Shown here one piece after another: positions 44,575-52,789 of a stretch of 64,000 nucleotides of DNA. Location: positions 248,001 to 312,000 of the forward strand of contig CAVTAR010000003.1 in assembly GCA_963732775.1 (NCBI GenBank), given 5' to 3'. The notes beneath the pieces are model-generated. The model was given only the letters and a program-made list of their open reading frames with translations. It had not been told where the DNA came from and searched no databases. Position 1 is the first letter of the stretch. Every line of letters starts with the position of its first letter. The DNA is from CAVRQM01 sp963732775 (GTDB taxonomy: Bacteria; Pseudomonadota; Alphaproteobacteria; Acetobacterales; Acetobacteraceae). A program made the translations under genes and the position numbers.

Positions 44575-46488
44575 TCATTCGGCGGCAAGACGCCGTCCGT
44601 TCAGTGCGGCGATAATGAGGGAGAGGTCGATCTCGTAGTCGATCTTGTTGATGGCTTCAGCCTTCGTGGGAATAAGCAGCGCATCGGAATAGTGTTTAGC
44701 ACCAACTGACTCTGGCTCGTGCCCGACGATCTGGTCGATGAGTGTATCCCTGCCCACGAACTTATTCTTCAAGGCAGTCTCGAACGAATTGCGAAATGCA
44801 TGAAACGGCGTCCGTGGGCTGGTTATGCCCAGTTCATTCCGCCAACGACCAAACCACTTCGAGATGTTTGCACCTCGCTGCTTGACGCCCTTCTTGTACT
44901 TCATACCAGGGAACACGAGCCTGGACCGTGCTTGCGCCATGCGCTTCGCAAAATCGGGTAGTCCTAATCGGATAAGATCCGGATGAAGCGGGATTGCCCG
45001 ATCTCCGGCTTCAGACTTGAAGGATCGGAAATCGTCGCTGACCAGATGGATGTAAGCGATCCCGTCCCCGACGCGGAAGTCGCTCGGATACAGCATCGAA
45101 ATCTCACCGAGCCGCATGCCGGTATACAGCCCGATCGGGATCGACCAGAACTTGGCCTGCTCGACTTGCACGTCCGCATCATTGCTGGGCGACATGGCCG
45201 GAGGATCGAGGAAGAGCTGGGCGCCGAACATCGTGACGAGCGACTCCCGCGGAAATGCCGTCCGGCCACGACCAGCCAGCCGCTGCTCCTTCTTCGCTTC
45301 CTTCTTGCTGAAACGCTTCCCGGCGAACGGTGACTTGCCGCGATGGAGGAGAGCGCTGCGCGTCTCGCTCTCCTCCATCCATTTGGCCCAAGACGTGAAC
45401 ATCGTGAGGTGCTTGTTCACCGTCTTCATCGTCAGATGTTTTGACAACATGTCTGCCTGAGCGAGTGGAAGGGATTGCTTGCCAAACTGAATCACGTTGC
45501 CGGGAGCCGTCATTGCCTCCCGCAGCCGCTGGGCGCTGATCGTCGCTTGCGACGGCGACATGCCCGCGTAGATGCTCTTGCCATGCTTCGCCGGCAGGGC
45601 CTTAAGTCGATCACGAAAGGTCTCGGCAACATCGCCGGTAATCCGGTTCACCGGCAAGTCGCCCATCAGCGAGATGAAAAGCAGCAAGGCTTGGTTAGCC
45701 TGTTGGCGGTAGCCTCTACTCCAGTTCGTCTGCGTGGGCGCGAACAGGGCAAAGCTCTCGCTGATGCGCATTGCATCGGGCGGGCTGTCGGAAGACCCGT
45801 GCTGCACGGGCGGGGCAAGGGCTGGCGCTGCTGTGGCGTTGCCGCCGGCGTTCCCTGGCAAATCCGAGGGCGGCACACCGGCCGATTGTGGCCACCCGTC
45901 GCGATAGTCGCCCCATTCGCGCCGTGCGTTGATCTCATGCGCGCGGGCGGCGACGATCAGGGCCATCCGGCAAAGGCGTCGCCATTCGGGGGTATCGTCC
46001 GTCAGCGTCAGGTCGTTCGCCGCCAGCGCGTCCGTGACCATCGGGCGGACGTCCTCCTGGCGGTTCGTCACTACCGCGTCCCGCCACTCTTCGGTCCATT
46101 GCTCAGGCGGGTAGGCAACGGTGTCCCACTTCTCCGGCTCCACCCCCTCGTAACGCGGGTCGGTCTGCGGTTCCGGCGTCCAGGGTGGAGGCCCGGCCTC
46201 GCGCTTGGCGCGGGTGCGCTCGCCGTCTTCCAGGATGCGCCGGAAGACGGTGTCGAGGACGCGGACGAGGTCCGCACGGGCGGGAACCGATTCGACCATG
46301 AATTGCATGATGACATGATCGAAGGCCGCCGAGCAGGCGCGGGCGCGGCGACGGGCCACAACAGGGTCGCCTGTGCGCAGGGAACGGGCGATGCGATGCG
46401 GGCCTTCAAGCCTCAGGCCCAAGGGGATGCGGCGCTGCCACCAGTAAATGGACTGGCGGCGATAAAGGTGGTCGACGGACGTGCCCAA
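44575..46488 (-). CDS. Tyrosine-type integrase of the second integrated element
   Basis: A 637-residue recombinase with a DUF6538-like N-terminal segment (HLYRRQSIYWWQRRIP). A long middle region and a core-binding domain near 240-350 follow. The catalytic domain shows LYTGMRLGEISML (Arg), FHAFRNSFETAL (HxxR) and IVGHEPESVGAKHYSD (GH and nucleophile Tyr). It begins 116 bp from the tRNA-Gln 3' end and points away from it, the classic position for an integrase whose att site is the tRNA end. Sequence similarity to the first integrase is limited to motifs, so two different elements used the same site. Confidence 0.92.
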   Translation of the reverse strand: MGTSVDHLYRRQSIYWWQRRIPLGLRLEGPHRIARSLRTGDPVVARRRARACSAAFDHVIMQFMVESVPARADLVRVLDTVFRRILEDGERTRAKREAGPPPWTPEPQTDPRYEGVEPEKWDTVAYPPEQWTEEWRDAVVTNRQEDVRPMVTDALAANDLTLTDDTPEWRRLCRMALIVAARAHEINARREWGDYRDGWPQSAGVPPSDLPGNAGGNATAAPALAPPVQHGSSDSPPDAMRISESFALFAPTQTNWSRGYRQQANQALLLFISLMGDLPVNRITGDVAETFRDRLKALPAKHGKSIYAGMSPSQATISAQRLREAMTAPGNVIQFGKQSLPLAQADMLSKHLTMKTVNKHLTMFTSWAKWMEESETRSALLHRGKSPFAGKRFSKKEAKKEQRLAGRGRTAFPRESLVTMFGAQLFLDPPAMSPSNDADVQVEQAKFWSIPIGLYTGMRLGEISMLYPSDFRVGDGIAYIHLVSDDFRSFKSEAGDRAIPLHPDLIRLGLPDFAKRMAQARSRLVFPGMKYKKGVKQRGANISKWFGRWRNELGITSPRTPFHAFRNSFETALKNKFVGRDTLIDQIVGHEPESVGAKHYSDALLIPTKAEAINKIDYEIDLSLIIAALNGRRLAAE

Positions 46489-46603
46489 GGCCGCGCTCCC
46501 CGCGTGGCTTGGGGCCCCTGGCGTACACCTCGGTACTACAATAGCCGCCGCAGCCGGTGAGGGCGACCGATCAGCTTGTGAATTCAGGTAGTTGCGGGGC
46601 GAA

Positions 46604-46620
46604 TGGCTGGGGGACCTGGA
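46604..46620. other. attR: right border of the islands inside tRNA-Gln
   Basis: tggctgggggacctgga, the CCA end, acceptor strand and first T-arm bases of tRNA-Gln(CTG). Direct copies at 14839 and 20340 show that integration restores a complete tRNA 3' end each time. Confidence 0.82.
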
Positions 46621-46677
46621 TTCGAACCAAGGCTGCCCGGGTCAGAGCCGGGAGTTCTACCGCTAAACTATCCCCCA
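46604..46677 (-). tRNA. tRNA-Gln (anticodon CTG)
   Basis: A 74-nt cloverleaf on the minus strand. Acceptor TGGGGGA pairs with TCCCCCA, followed by G and an encoded CCA. The D arm is GTTT-AGCGGTA-GAAC. The anticodon stem CCCGG/CCGGG encloses the loop CTCTGAC (anticodon CTG, reading CAG). The T arm is CTTGG-TTCGAAT-CCAGG. The 3' end is the integration target of both tandem elements. Confidence 0.95.
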
Positions 46678-46794
46678 TCCGCGGCGCCAGCGGGCGAGCT
46701 ATCACGCGCCACCGGCGCGCGCAACGGTGCGCCCGCAACGCACGCTGGCGCGCCGTCCGGCCCCGACCATATCATCGCTTCGGGAGACGGACGG

Positions 46795-47931
46795 ATGCAT
46801 CAGACGGAGACCACCACCGCAGCGGGCAACGCAGCGGGCAACGCAGCGGGCGAGACCTCCGCCGGGGAGGCGGGCCAGCCCGCGTTCGCCGCACTCGACC
46901 TCGGCACCAGCAATTGCCGCCTGCTGGTGGCGAGCCCGAGCCAGGCGGGGTTCCGGGTGCTCAACTCGTTCTCGCGCGTGGTCCGGCTCGGCGAGGGGCT
47001 GCAGCACTCGGGCGCGCTCTGCCCGCAGGCCATGGACCGCGCGGTCGCCGCCCTGCACGGCTGCGCCGAGCGGCTGGCCCGGCGCAGCGTGCGGGCTACC
47101 CGGGCCATCGCGACCGAGGCATGCCGCCGGGCCGCGAACGGCGAGGCCTTCCTCGCCCGCGTCAAGCGCGAGACCGGGCTCGACCTGCATGTCATCTCGA
47201 CCCGCGAGGAGGCCGAGCTCGCGATGGATTCCTGCGCCCCCCTGCTCGACGTGCTGGCCCGCACCGGCCATCGCCGGGCGCTGCTGCTCGACATCGGCGG
47301 CGGCTCGACGGAACTCGCCTGGGTGCGCCTGCCGCAGGCGGCCGACCCGTCGCCGCGGCTGATCGGCACCGTCTCGCTGCCGATCGGCGTGATCGACGTG
47401 GGCGAGGCCTGGACCGAGGCGGCCAAGGGCCCCGGCCTTGACGAGGAGGGTTTCGACGAGACCGTGCAGGCCATCGCGGGCGCGCTGGAGCCCTTCGAGG
47501 GCATCCATCGCATCGGCCAGGAGATCCGGCAGGGCGGCGTGGCGCTGCTCGGCACGTCGGGCACCGTGACCACACTCGCCGGCGTCGCGCTCGACCTGTC
47601 GCGCTACCGCCGCCAGCTCGTCGACGGGGTCCTGCTCGAGGCCGAGGCCGCCCTGGCCGCAGTGCGCCGGCTGCGCGCCATCGGGCCGCAGGAGCTGGCG
47701 GCCCACCCCTGCGTGGGGCCGGAGCGCACCGCGTTCGTGCTGCCGGGCTGCGCCATCTTCGCGGCGATCCATCGCATGTGGCCGGCGCCGCGCATCATGG
47801 TGGCCGACCGCGGCCTGCGCGAGGGCCTGCTGCTGCGCATGATGCGCGAGGATTCTGCGCGTCAGGCCCGCCACGCCCGCTGGCGACCGGCCATGGGCGC
47901 GACCCCCGCCGCACCCGTCGCACTGGCGTGA
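46795..47931 (+). CDS. ppx: Exopolyphosphatase/guanosine pentaphosphate phosphatase
   Basis: A 378-residue protein of the actin/hsp70-fold Ppx/GppA family, which removes phosphate from polyphosphate or pppGpp. Markers are ALDLGTSNCRLLVA (phosphate 1), TRAIATEACR, VISTREEAELA, LLLDIGGGSTELAW (phosphate 2) and ALLGTSGTVTTLAGVAL. The ATG at 46795 has GGGAGACGG upstream; an Ala/Gly-rich N-terminal extension of about 30 residues precedes the domain. The shorter C-terminus resembles the GppA-type two-domain form. It is coupled to rlmE by GTGA. Confidence 0.9.
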   Translation: MHQTETTTAAGNAAGNAAGETSAGEAGQPAFAALDLGTSNCRLLVASPSQAGFRVLNSFSRVVRLGEGLQHSGALCPQAMDRAVAALHGCAERLARRSVRATRAIATEACRRAANGEAFLARVKRETGLDLHVISTREEAELAMDSCAPLLDVLARTGHRRALLLDIGGGSTELAWVRLPQAADPSPRLIGTVSLPIGVIDVGEAWTEAAKGPGLDEEGFDETVQAIAGALEPFEGIHRIGQEIRQGGVALLGTSGTVTTLAGVALDLSRYRRQLVDGVLLEAEAALAAVRRLRAIGPQELAAHPCVGPERTAFVLPGCAIFAAIHRMWPAPRIMVADRGLREGLLLRMMREDSARQARHARWRPAMGATPAAPVALA

Positions 47932-48623
47932 CGGGACCACCGGGCGGCCGGCCGCCGCGCCGGGTGGGCAGCGGCGCCCGCCCGCTCGCAGTCCACCTGG
48001 AGCGCACCAAGGGCCGCAGCACGGCGCAGCAGAAATGGCTCGCACGGCAACTGAACGACCCCTACGTCGCCGCCGCACGGGCGCAGGGCTATCGCTCCCG
48101 CGCGGCGTTCAAGCTGATCGAGCTCGACGATCGCCACCGCCTGATCGCCCGCGGCGACCGGGTGCTCGACCTGGGCGCCGCCCCCGGCGGCTGGAGCCAG
48201 GTCGCCGTCCAGCGAGGGGCTGCGCGCGTGGTGGGCGTGGACCTACTGGCGATGGACCGGGTGGCCGGCGCCGAGTTCGTCCAGGGCGACTTCCAGGACG
48301 CCGAGATGCCGGCCCGGCTCGCGGCGATGCTGGGCGGACCGGCCGACCTCGTGCTGTCCGACATGGCGCCCAACACCACCGGGCATGGGGCGACTGACCA
48401 TATCCGCATCGTGGCGCTGGCCGAGCTGGCGCTCGAGTTCGCCGCCGGCGTGCTGGCGCCGGGCGGCAAGTTCGTGGCCAAGGTGTTCCAGGGCGGGGCG
48501 GAGCGCGACATGCTGGCGCGCCTGAAGCAGCGCTTCGCGGTCGTGCGCCACGCCAAGCCGCCCGCCAGCCGGCGCGACAGCAGCGAACTCTACGTCATTG
48601 CCACCGGCTTCCGCCCCGGCTAG
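47928..48623 (+). CDS. rlmE: 23S rRNA 2'-O-methyltransferase RlmE (FtsJ)
   Basis: A 231-residue SAM methyltransferase that methylates U2552 of 23S rRNA late in 50S assembly. GYRSRAAFKLIELD carries the first catalytic Lys, VLDLGAAPGGWSQVAV is motif I, LVLSDMAPNTTGH holds the catalytic Asp and GGKFVAKVFQGG the second Lys. SSELYVIATGF at the end contains the Glu. A basic N-terminal extension of about 35 residues starts at GTG 47928, inside the ppx stop. Confidence 0.95.
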   Translation: MTGPPGGRPPRRVGSGARPLAVHLERTKGRSTAQQKWLARQLNDPYVAAARAQGYRSRAAFKLIELDDRHRLIARGDRVLDLGAAPGGWSQVAVQRGAARVVGVDLLAMDRVAGAEFVQGDFQDAEMPARLAAMLGGPADLVLSDMAPNTTGHGATDHIRIVALAELALEFAAGVLAPGGKFVAKVFQGGAERDMLARLKQRFAVVRHAKPPASRRDSSELYVIATGFRPG

Positions 48624-48655
48624 AAGGCGCCGTCAAGGCTGATCAAGGGTCCGCC

Positions 48656-50188
48656 ATGACACCCCCGCAAGACACCGCCCACGCGCCGCCGCCGGCGGCG
48701 GCGCCGCTGTCACGCCCCGCCCTGGGCCGCGTCGAGGAGGCGCTCGCCTTCGACGACGTGCTGCTGGTGCCGAGCTACTCCGAGGTGCTGCCGGCCAACA
48801 CCGACACGCGCGCCCGGCTCACCCGCGGCATCGTGCTGAACATCCCGCTGGTCTCCTCGGCCATGGACACGGTGAGCGAGACGGCGATGGCGATCGCCAT
48901 GGCGCAGGCTGGCGGCATCGGCGTGCTGCACAAGAACCTGTCGATCGAGGAACAGGCCACGCAGGCCCGCGCGGTGAAGAAGTTCGAGAGCGGCATGGTA
49001 ATCAACCCCGTCACCATCCATCCGGACCAGACGCTGGCCGACGCACGGCTGCTGATGGAGCGCTACCGCATCAGCGGCATCCCGGTGGTGGAGCGCGACA
49101 CCGGCCGCCTGGTCGGCATCCTGACCAACCGCGACGTCCGCTTCGCCACCGACCCGGCGCTGAAGGTCTACGAGCTGATGACGCGGGAGCACCTCATCAC
49201 CGTCTCGACCGGGGTAGGGCCGGAGGAGGCGCGCCGGCTGCTGCACCGGCATCGCATCGAGAAGCTGCTGGTGGTGGATGATGCCTACCGCTGCGTCGGC
49301 CTCATCACCGTCAAGGACATGGACAAGGCGCAGGCGCACCCGCTGGCCAACAAGGACGAGCTGGGACGCCTGCGCGTCGCCGCCGCCACCGGCACCGGCG
49401 ACGACGGGTTCTCCCGGGCGATGGCGCTGATCGAGGCCGAGGTGGACGTGATCGTGGTCGACACCGCGCACGGCCACTCGGCCGGCGTGCTGGCGGCCGT
49501 GGACCGCATCAAGCAGCGCAGCAACGCCGTGCAGGTGGTGGCCGGCAACGTCGCCACCCCCGAGGCGGCGGCGGCACTGATCCGCGCCGGGGCGGACTCG
49601 ATCAAGGTCGGCATCGGCCCGGGCAGCATCTGCACCACCCGCGTGGTGGCCGGCGTCGGCGTGCCGCAGTTCTCGGCGGTGCTGGAGACCGCGGCGGCCT
49701 GCCGCGAGGGCGGCGTCCCGGCCATCGCCGATGGCGGCGTGCGCACCAGCGGCGACATCGTGAAGGCGATCGGCGCGGGGGCCGACTGCGTGATGGTGGG
49801 CAGCCTGCTCGCCGGCACCGACGAGGCGCCGGGCGAGGTGTTCCTGTACCAGGGGCGCAGCTACAAATCGTACCGCGGCATGGGCAGCCTGGGCGCCATG
49901 GCGCGCGGCTCGGCGGACCGCTATTTCCAGGCCGAGGTGCGCGACAGCCTGAAGCTGGTGCCCGAGGGCATCGAGGGGCGCGTCGCCTATCGCGGTCCCG
50001 TGGCGGCGGTGCTGCACCAGCTGGTCGGCGGGCTGCGCGCCGGCATGGGCTACACCGGCAGCGGCACGATCGCCGACCTGCAGACCCGCGCGCGCTTCCG
50101 TCGCATCACCGGCGCCGGCTTGCGCGAGAGCCACGTGCACGACGTGGCGATCACCCGCGAGGCGCCGAACTACCGCCAGGAGACCTGA
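48656..50188 (+). CDS. guaB: Inosine-5'-monophosphate dehydrogenase
   Basis: A 510-residue enzyme oxidising IMP to XMP, the committed step of GMP synthesis. The barrel starts with EALAFDDVLLVPSYSEVLP. A pair of CBS domains is inserted around residues 110-225 (YRISGIPVVERDTGRLVGIL). The catalytic loop KVGIGPGSICTTRVV contains the active-site Cys. DGGVRTSGDIVKAIGAGAD and YRGMGSLGAM bind the phosphate, and GIEGRVAYRGPV is the flap end. ATG 48656 with AAGGG upstream. It stands with rlmE before it and a HAD gene, rsmB-like gene and guaA after it. Confidence 0.97.
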   Translation: MTPPQDTAHAPPPAAAPLSRPALGRVEEALAFDDVLLVPSYSEVLPANTDTRARLTRGIVLNIPLVSSAMDTVSETAMAIAMAQAGGIGVLHKNLSIEEQATQARAVKKFESGMVINPVTIHPDQTLADARLLMERYRISGIPVVERDTGRLVGILTNRDVRFATDPALKVYELMTREHLITVSTGVGPEEARRLLHRHRIEKLLVVDDAYRCVGLITVKDMDKAQAHPLANKDELGRLRVAAATGTGDDGFSRAMALIEAEVDVIVVDTAHGHSAGVLAAVDRIKQRSNAVQVVAGNVATPEAAAALIRAGADSIKVGIGPGSICTTRVVAGVGVPQFSAVLETAAACREGGVPAIADGGVRTSGDIVKAIGAGADCVMVGSLLAGTDEAPGEVFLYQGRSYKSYRGMGSLGAMARGSADRYFQAEVRDSLKLVPEGIEGRVAYRGPVAAVLHQLVGGLRAGMGYTGSGTIADLQTRARFRRITGAGLRESHVHDVAITREAPNYRQET

Positions 50189-50189
50189 G

Positions 50190-50864
50190 TTGGCCGACCT
50201 CGACGCCATCGCCTTCGACGCCTACGGCACGCTGCTCGACACGGTCTCGGCGACCCGGCGCCATGCCCCGCGGCTGGGTGAGGGGTGGGATGCGTTCTCG
50301 ACGCTGTGGCGGACCAAGCAATTCGAATACACCTGGGTCCGCAGCCTGGTGGCGCCGAGCCAGCACCAGGACTTCGCCCGCGTGGTGGACGACGCGCTGG
50401 CCCATGCGGCGGCGTCCCATGGCGTGCTCGACACCGCGCTGCTGGCGGAGTTGCGCGACGCCTTCGACCATCTCGACGTGTTCCCCGACGCGCCGCCGGC
50501 GCTAGAGGCGTTGCGCGCTGCCGGCCTGCGTCGCGCCATCGTCTCCAACGGCACGCCGTCGATACTGGCCCACCAGCTGCGCCATGCCGGCATCGAGGCG
50601 TTGTTCGACCTGGTTGTCAGCGTGGAGGAGGTCGGCGTCTACAAGCCCGACCCGCGCGTCTATGCCCGTGCGGTCGAGCGGCTCGGCGCGCCGACGCAGC
50701 GGATCGGGTTCGTCTCGTCCAACCCATGGGACGTGTTCGGCGCCCACGTCTTCGGGCTGCGGGCGTTCTGGGTCAACCGGGGCGGCAAGCCGGACGAGTA
50801 CCGGCTGCGCGGCGTGGTGCCCGAGCTGGGCGACCTGTCCGGGCTGCTGGCGCGGCTGGGGTGA
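50190..50864 (+). CDS. HAD-family hydrolase, haloacid dehalogenase type II-like
   Basis: A 224-residue HAD hydrolase. Motif I is AFDAYGTLLDT with nucleophile Asp10, motif II RRAIVSNGTP, motif III lysine in VYKPDPRVYA and motif IV FVSSNPWDVFGAHVFGL. The SSNxWD segment and length match L-2-haloacid dehalogenase-type enzymes, though the real substrate may be a phosphate. The start is TTG at 50190, one base after the guaB stop, with AGGAG just upstream inside guaB. Confidence 0.88.
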   Translation: MADLDAIAFDAYGTLLDTVSATRRHAPRLGEGWDAFSTLWRTKQFEYTWVRSLVAPSQHQDFARVVDDALAHAAASHGVLDTALLAELRDAFDHLDVFPDAPPALEALRAAGLRRAIVSNGTPSILAHQLRHAGIEALFDLVVSVEEVGVYKPDPRVYARAVERLGAPTQRIGFVSSNPWDVFGAHVFGLRAFWVNRGGKPDEYRLRGVVPELGDLSGLLARLG

Positions 50865-50901
50865 GGGCGCCCGGCGTCTGCCGCCACGCTGCGGGTGCGA
50901 G

Positions 50902-52206
50902 GTGACCCCCGCGGCCCGCCTCGCCGCCGCGATCGAGCTGCTGGCCGCCATCGACGCGGCCGCGCGCAAGCCGGCCGACGCGGTGGCCAACGACTTCTTC
51001 CGCCAGCGTCGCTACATCGGCTCGGGCGACCGGCGCGCCGTGTCGGACCGCGCCTGGACGCTGCTGCGCACCCGGCGCCGCCTGGAATGGTGGCTGTCCC
51101 GGGCGAGCCTGCGATCCGGGCCGCGCACCCTGCTCGCGGCGAGCCTGCTCACCGAGGGCTGGACGCTGGAGGGCGTCGACCAGTCCTTCAGCGGCGGCCA
51201 GTACGGCCCCTCCTCGCTGCAGGCCGACGAGCGGGCCGCGCTGCGCCAGGTCGCCGGGCACACGCTCGACCACCCGCACATGCCCGAGGCGGTGCGCCTC
51301 GAGGTGCCGGACTGGGTGCTGCCGCAGCTCGCCGCGCGCTTCGGCGAGGCGCTGGCGCCCGAACTCGCCGCGCTCGGCGAACCGGCGCCGCTCGACCTGC
51401 GCGTCAACCTGCTCCGCTCCACGCGCGAGGCCGCGCGCGCCGCCCTGGCCGCCGAGGGGATCGAGGCCGAACCGACGCCGTTCTCCCCCTGGGGCCTGCG
51501 CGTGCGCGGCCGCCGGCCGGTGACGACGGGCGCGGCGTTCCGCGCCGGGCTTGTCGAGATCCAGGACGAGGGCAGCCAGCTCATCGCCGCGCTGGTGGGC
51601 GCCGAGCCGGGGATGCGCGTCGCCGATTGGTGCGCGGGGGCCGGCGGCAAGACGCTGGCGCTCGCCATGGCGATGGGCAACCAGGGCCAGGTGCTCGCCT
51701 GCGACGTGAACTCGCACCGGCTGGACGGCGCGGTCCGCCGGCTGCGCCGCGCCGGCGTGCACAATGTGGAGCGCCACCTGATCGAGTCCGGCGACAAATG
51801 GGCGAAGCGCCGCGCTGGCACCTTCGACCGCGTGCTGGTCGACGCGCCTTGCACCGGCAGCGGCACCTGGCGGCGCAATCCCGACGCGCGGCTGCGGCTG
51901 CGCCCGATCGACCTCGAGGAACTCGTGCCCAAGCAGGCGGCGATCCTGGCCGATGCATCGCGGCTGGTGCGCGGTGGCGGGCGACTGGTCTATGCTACCT
52001 GTTCGCTGCTGCCCGCGGAGAACCACGCGCAAGTGGACCACTTCCTCGCCGCCCATCCCGACTTCTCGCTGGTTCCGGCCGCGCGCGCCTGGACCTGGCC
52101 GGGCTCGCCACCCCCCGGCGCGGACGACCAGGGCGCCCTGTCGCTCACCCCGCTGCGCCACGGCACGGACGGGTTCTTCGCGGCGGTGATGGAGCGGCGC
52201 GCGTGA
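50902..52206 (+). CDS. RsmB/NOP-family RNA cytosine-5 methyltransferase
   Basis: A 434-residue protein with a NusB-like helical N-terminal region (to about 140), then a SAM methyltransferase domain. Marks are LVEIQDEGSQLIAALVG, VADWCAGAGGKTLALA (motif I), RVLVDAPCTGSGTWRRNPD (motif IV with Cys) and GGRLVYATCSLLPAEN (motif VI with the catalytic Cys). It methylates a cytosine in rRNA, by family position probably C967 of 16S rRNA. The GTG at 50902 is taken because it follows a gap after the HAD gene and has GCGAG upstream. It overlaps the GNAT gene by GTGA. Confidence 0.9.
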   Translation: MTPAARLAAAIELLAAIDAAARKPADAVANDFFRQRRYIGSGDRRAVSDRAWTLLRTRRRLEWWLSRASLRSGPRTLLAASLLTEGWTLEGVDQSFSGGQYGPSSLQADERAALRQVAGHTLDHPHMPEAVRLEVPDWVLPQLAARFGEALAPELAALGEPAPLDLRVNLLRSTREAARAALAAEGIEAEPTPFSPWGLRVRGRRPVTTGAAFRAGLVEIQDEGSQLIAALVGAEPGMRVADWCAGAGGKTLALAMAMGNQGQVLACDVNSHRLDGAVRRLRRAGVHNVERHLIESGDKWAKRRAGTFDRVLVDAPCTGSGTWRRNPDARLRLRPIDLEELVPKQAAILADASRLVRGGGRLVYATCSLLPAENHAQVDHFLAAHPDFSLVPAARAWTWPGSPPPGADDQGALSLTPLRHGTDGFFAAVMERRA

Positions 52207-52772
52207 TCTCGGTGCGCCGCGCCCGGCCGGCCGACGCCGCCTCGATCGGCGCGGTGCACGTCGCGGCCTGGCGCAGCGCCTATCCCGGCATCCTGCCCGA
52301 CGACTACCTCTCGCGCCTCTCGGCGCAGCGGCAGGCGGCGTACTACGACCAGACCATCCGCACCGGCGGCGCCACGGCCGTCCATGTCGCGTCGGTCTCG
52401 GGCCTCGATCTCGGGCCGCGCGGCGGCACGGCGCGCATCGTCGGCTTCGCCACCAGCGGGCGGGCGCGGCGACCCTATTCGCAGCTCGGCGACGGCGAGG
52501 TCGAGACGCTCTACGTGCTGGACGACTGGCGCGAGCGCGGCCTCGGCCGGCGCCTGCTGCGGGCCGCGGCGCTGCACCTGGGCGAGCTCGGCTGCCGCTC
52601 GGCCTTTCTGTGGGTGCTGCGCGACAACCCGAGCCGCTGGTTCTACGCCCGCCTCGGCGGCCGGCCGGCGGCCGAGGACAGCATCCAGGTGGGCGGCGCG
52701 CCCGTGATGCAGACCGCCTATGTATGGAACCCGATCGAGACCCTGGCGCAGGCCACCTCGACCGCGTCCTGA
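52203..52772 (+). CDS. GNAT-family N-acetyltransferase
   Basis: A 189-residue acetyltransferase with the canonical order. ISVRRARPADAASIGAVHVA is the first strand and helix. AWRSAYPGILPDDYL follows, then VETLYVLDDWRERGLGRRLL (motif A, acetyl-CoA pyrophosphate loop) and GCRSAFLWVLRDNPSRWFY (motif B with the C-terminal aromatic FYxRLGG). The substrate is unknown. The GTG at 52203 is interlaced with the rsmB-like stop. It is co-directional with guaA, 17 bp downstream. Confidence 0.88.
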   Translation: MISVRRARPADAASIGAVHVAAWRSAYPGILPDDYLSRLSAQRQAAYYDQTIRTGGATAVHVASVSGLDLGPRGGTARIVGFATSGRARRPYSQLGDGEVETLYVLDDWRERGLGRRLLRAAALHLGELGCRSAFLWVLRDNPSRWFYARLGGRPAAEDSIQVGGAPVMQTAYVWNPIETLAQATSTAS

Positions 52773-52789
52773 CGGGAGTTCGTAGCACG

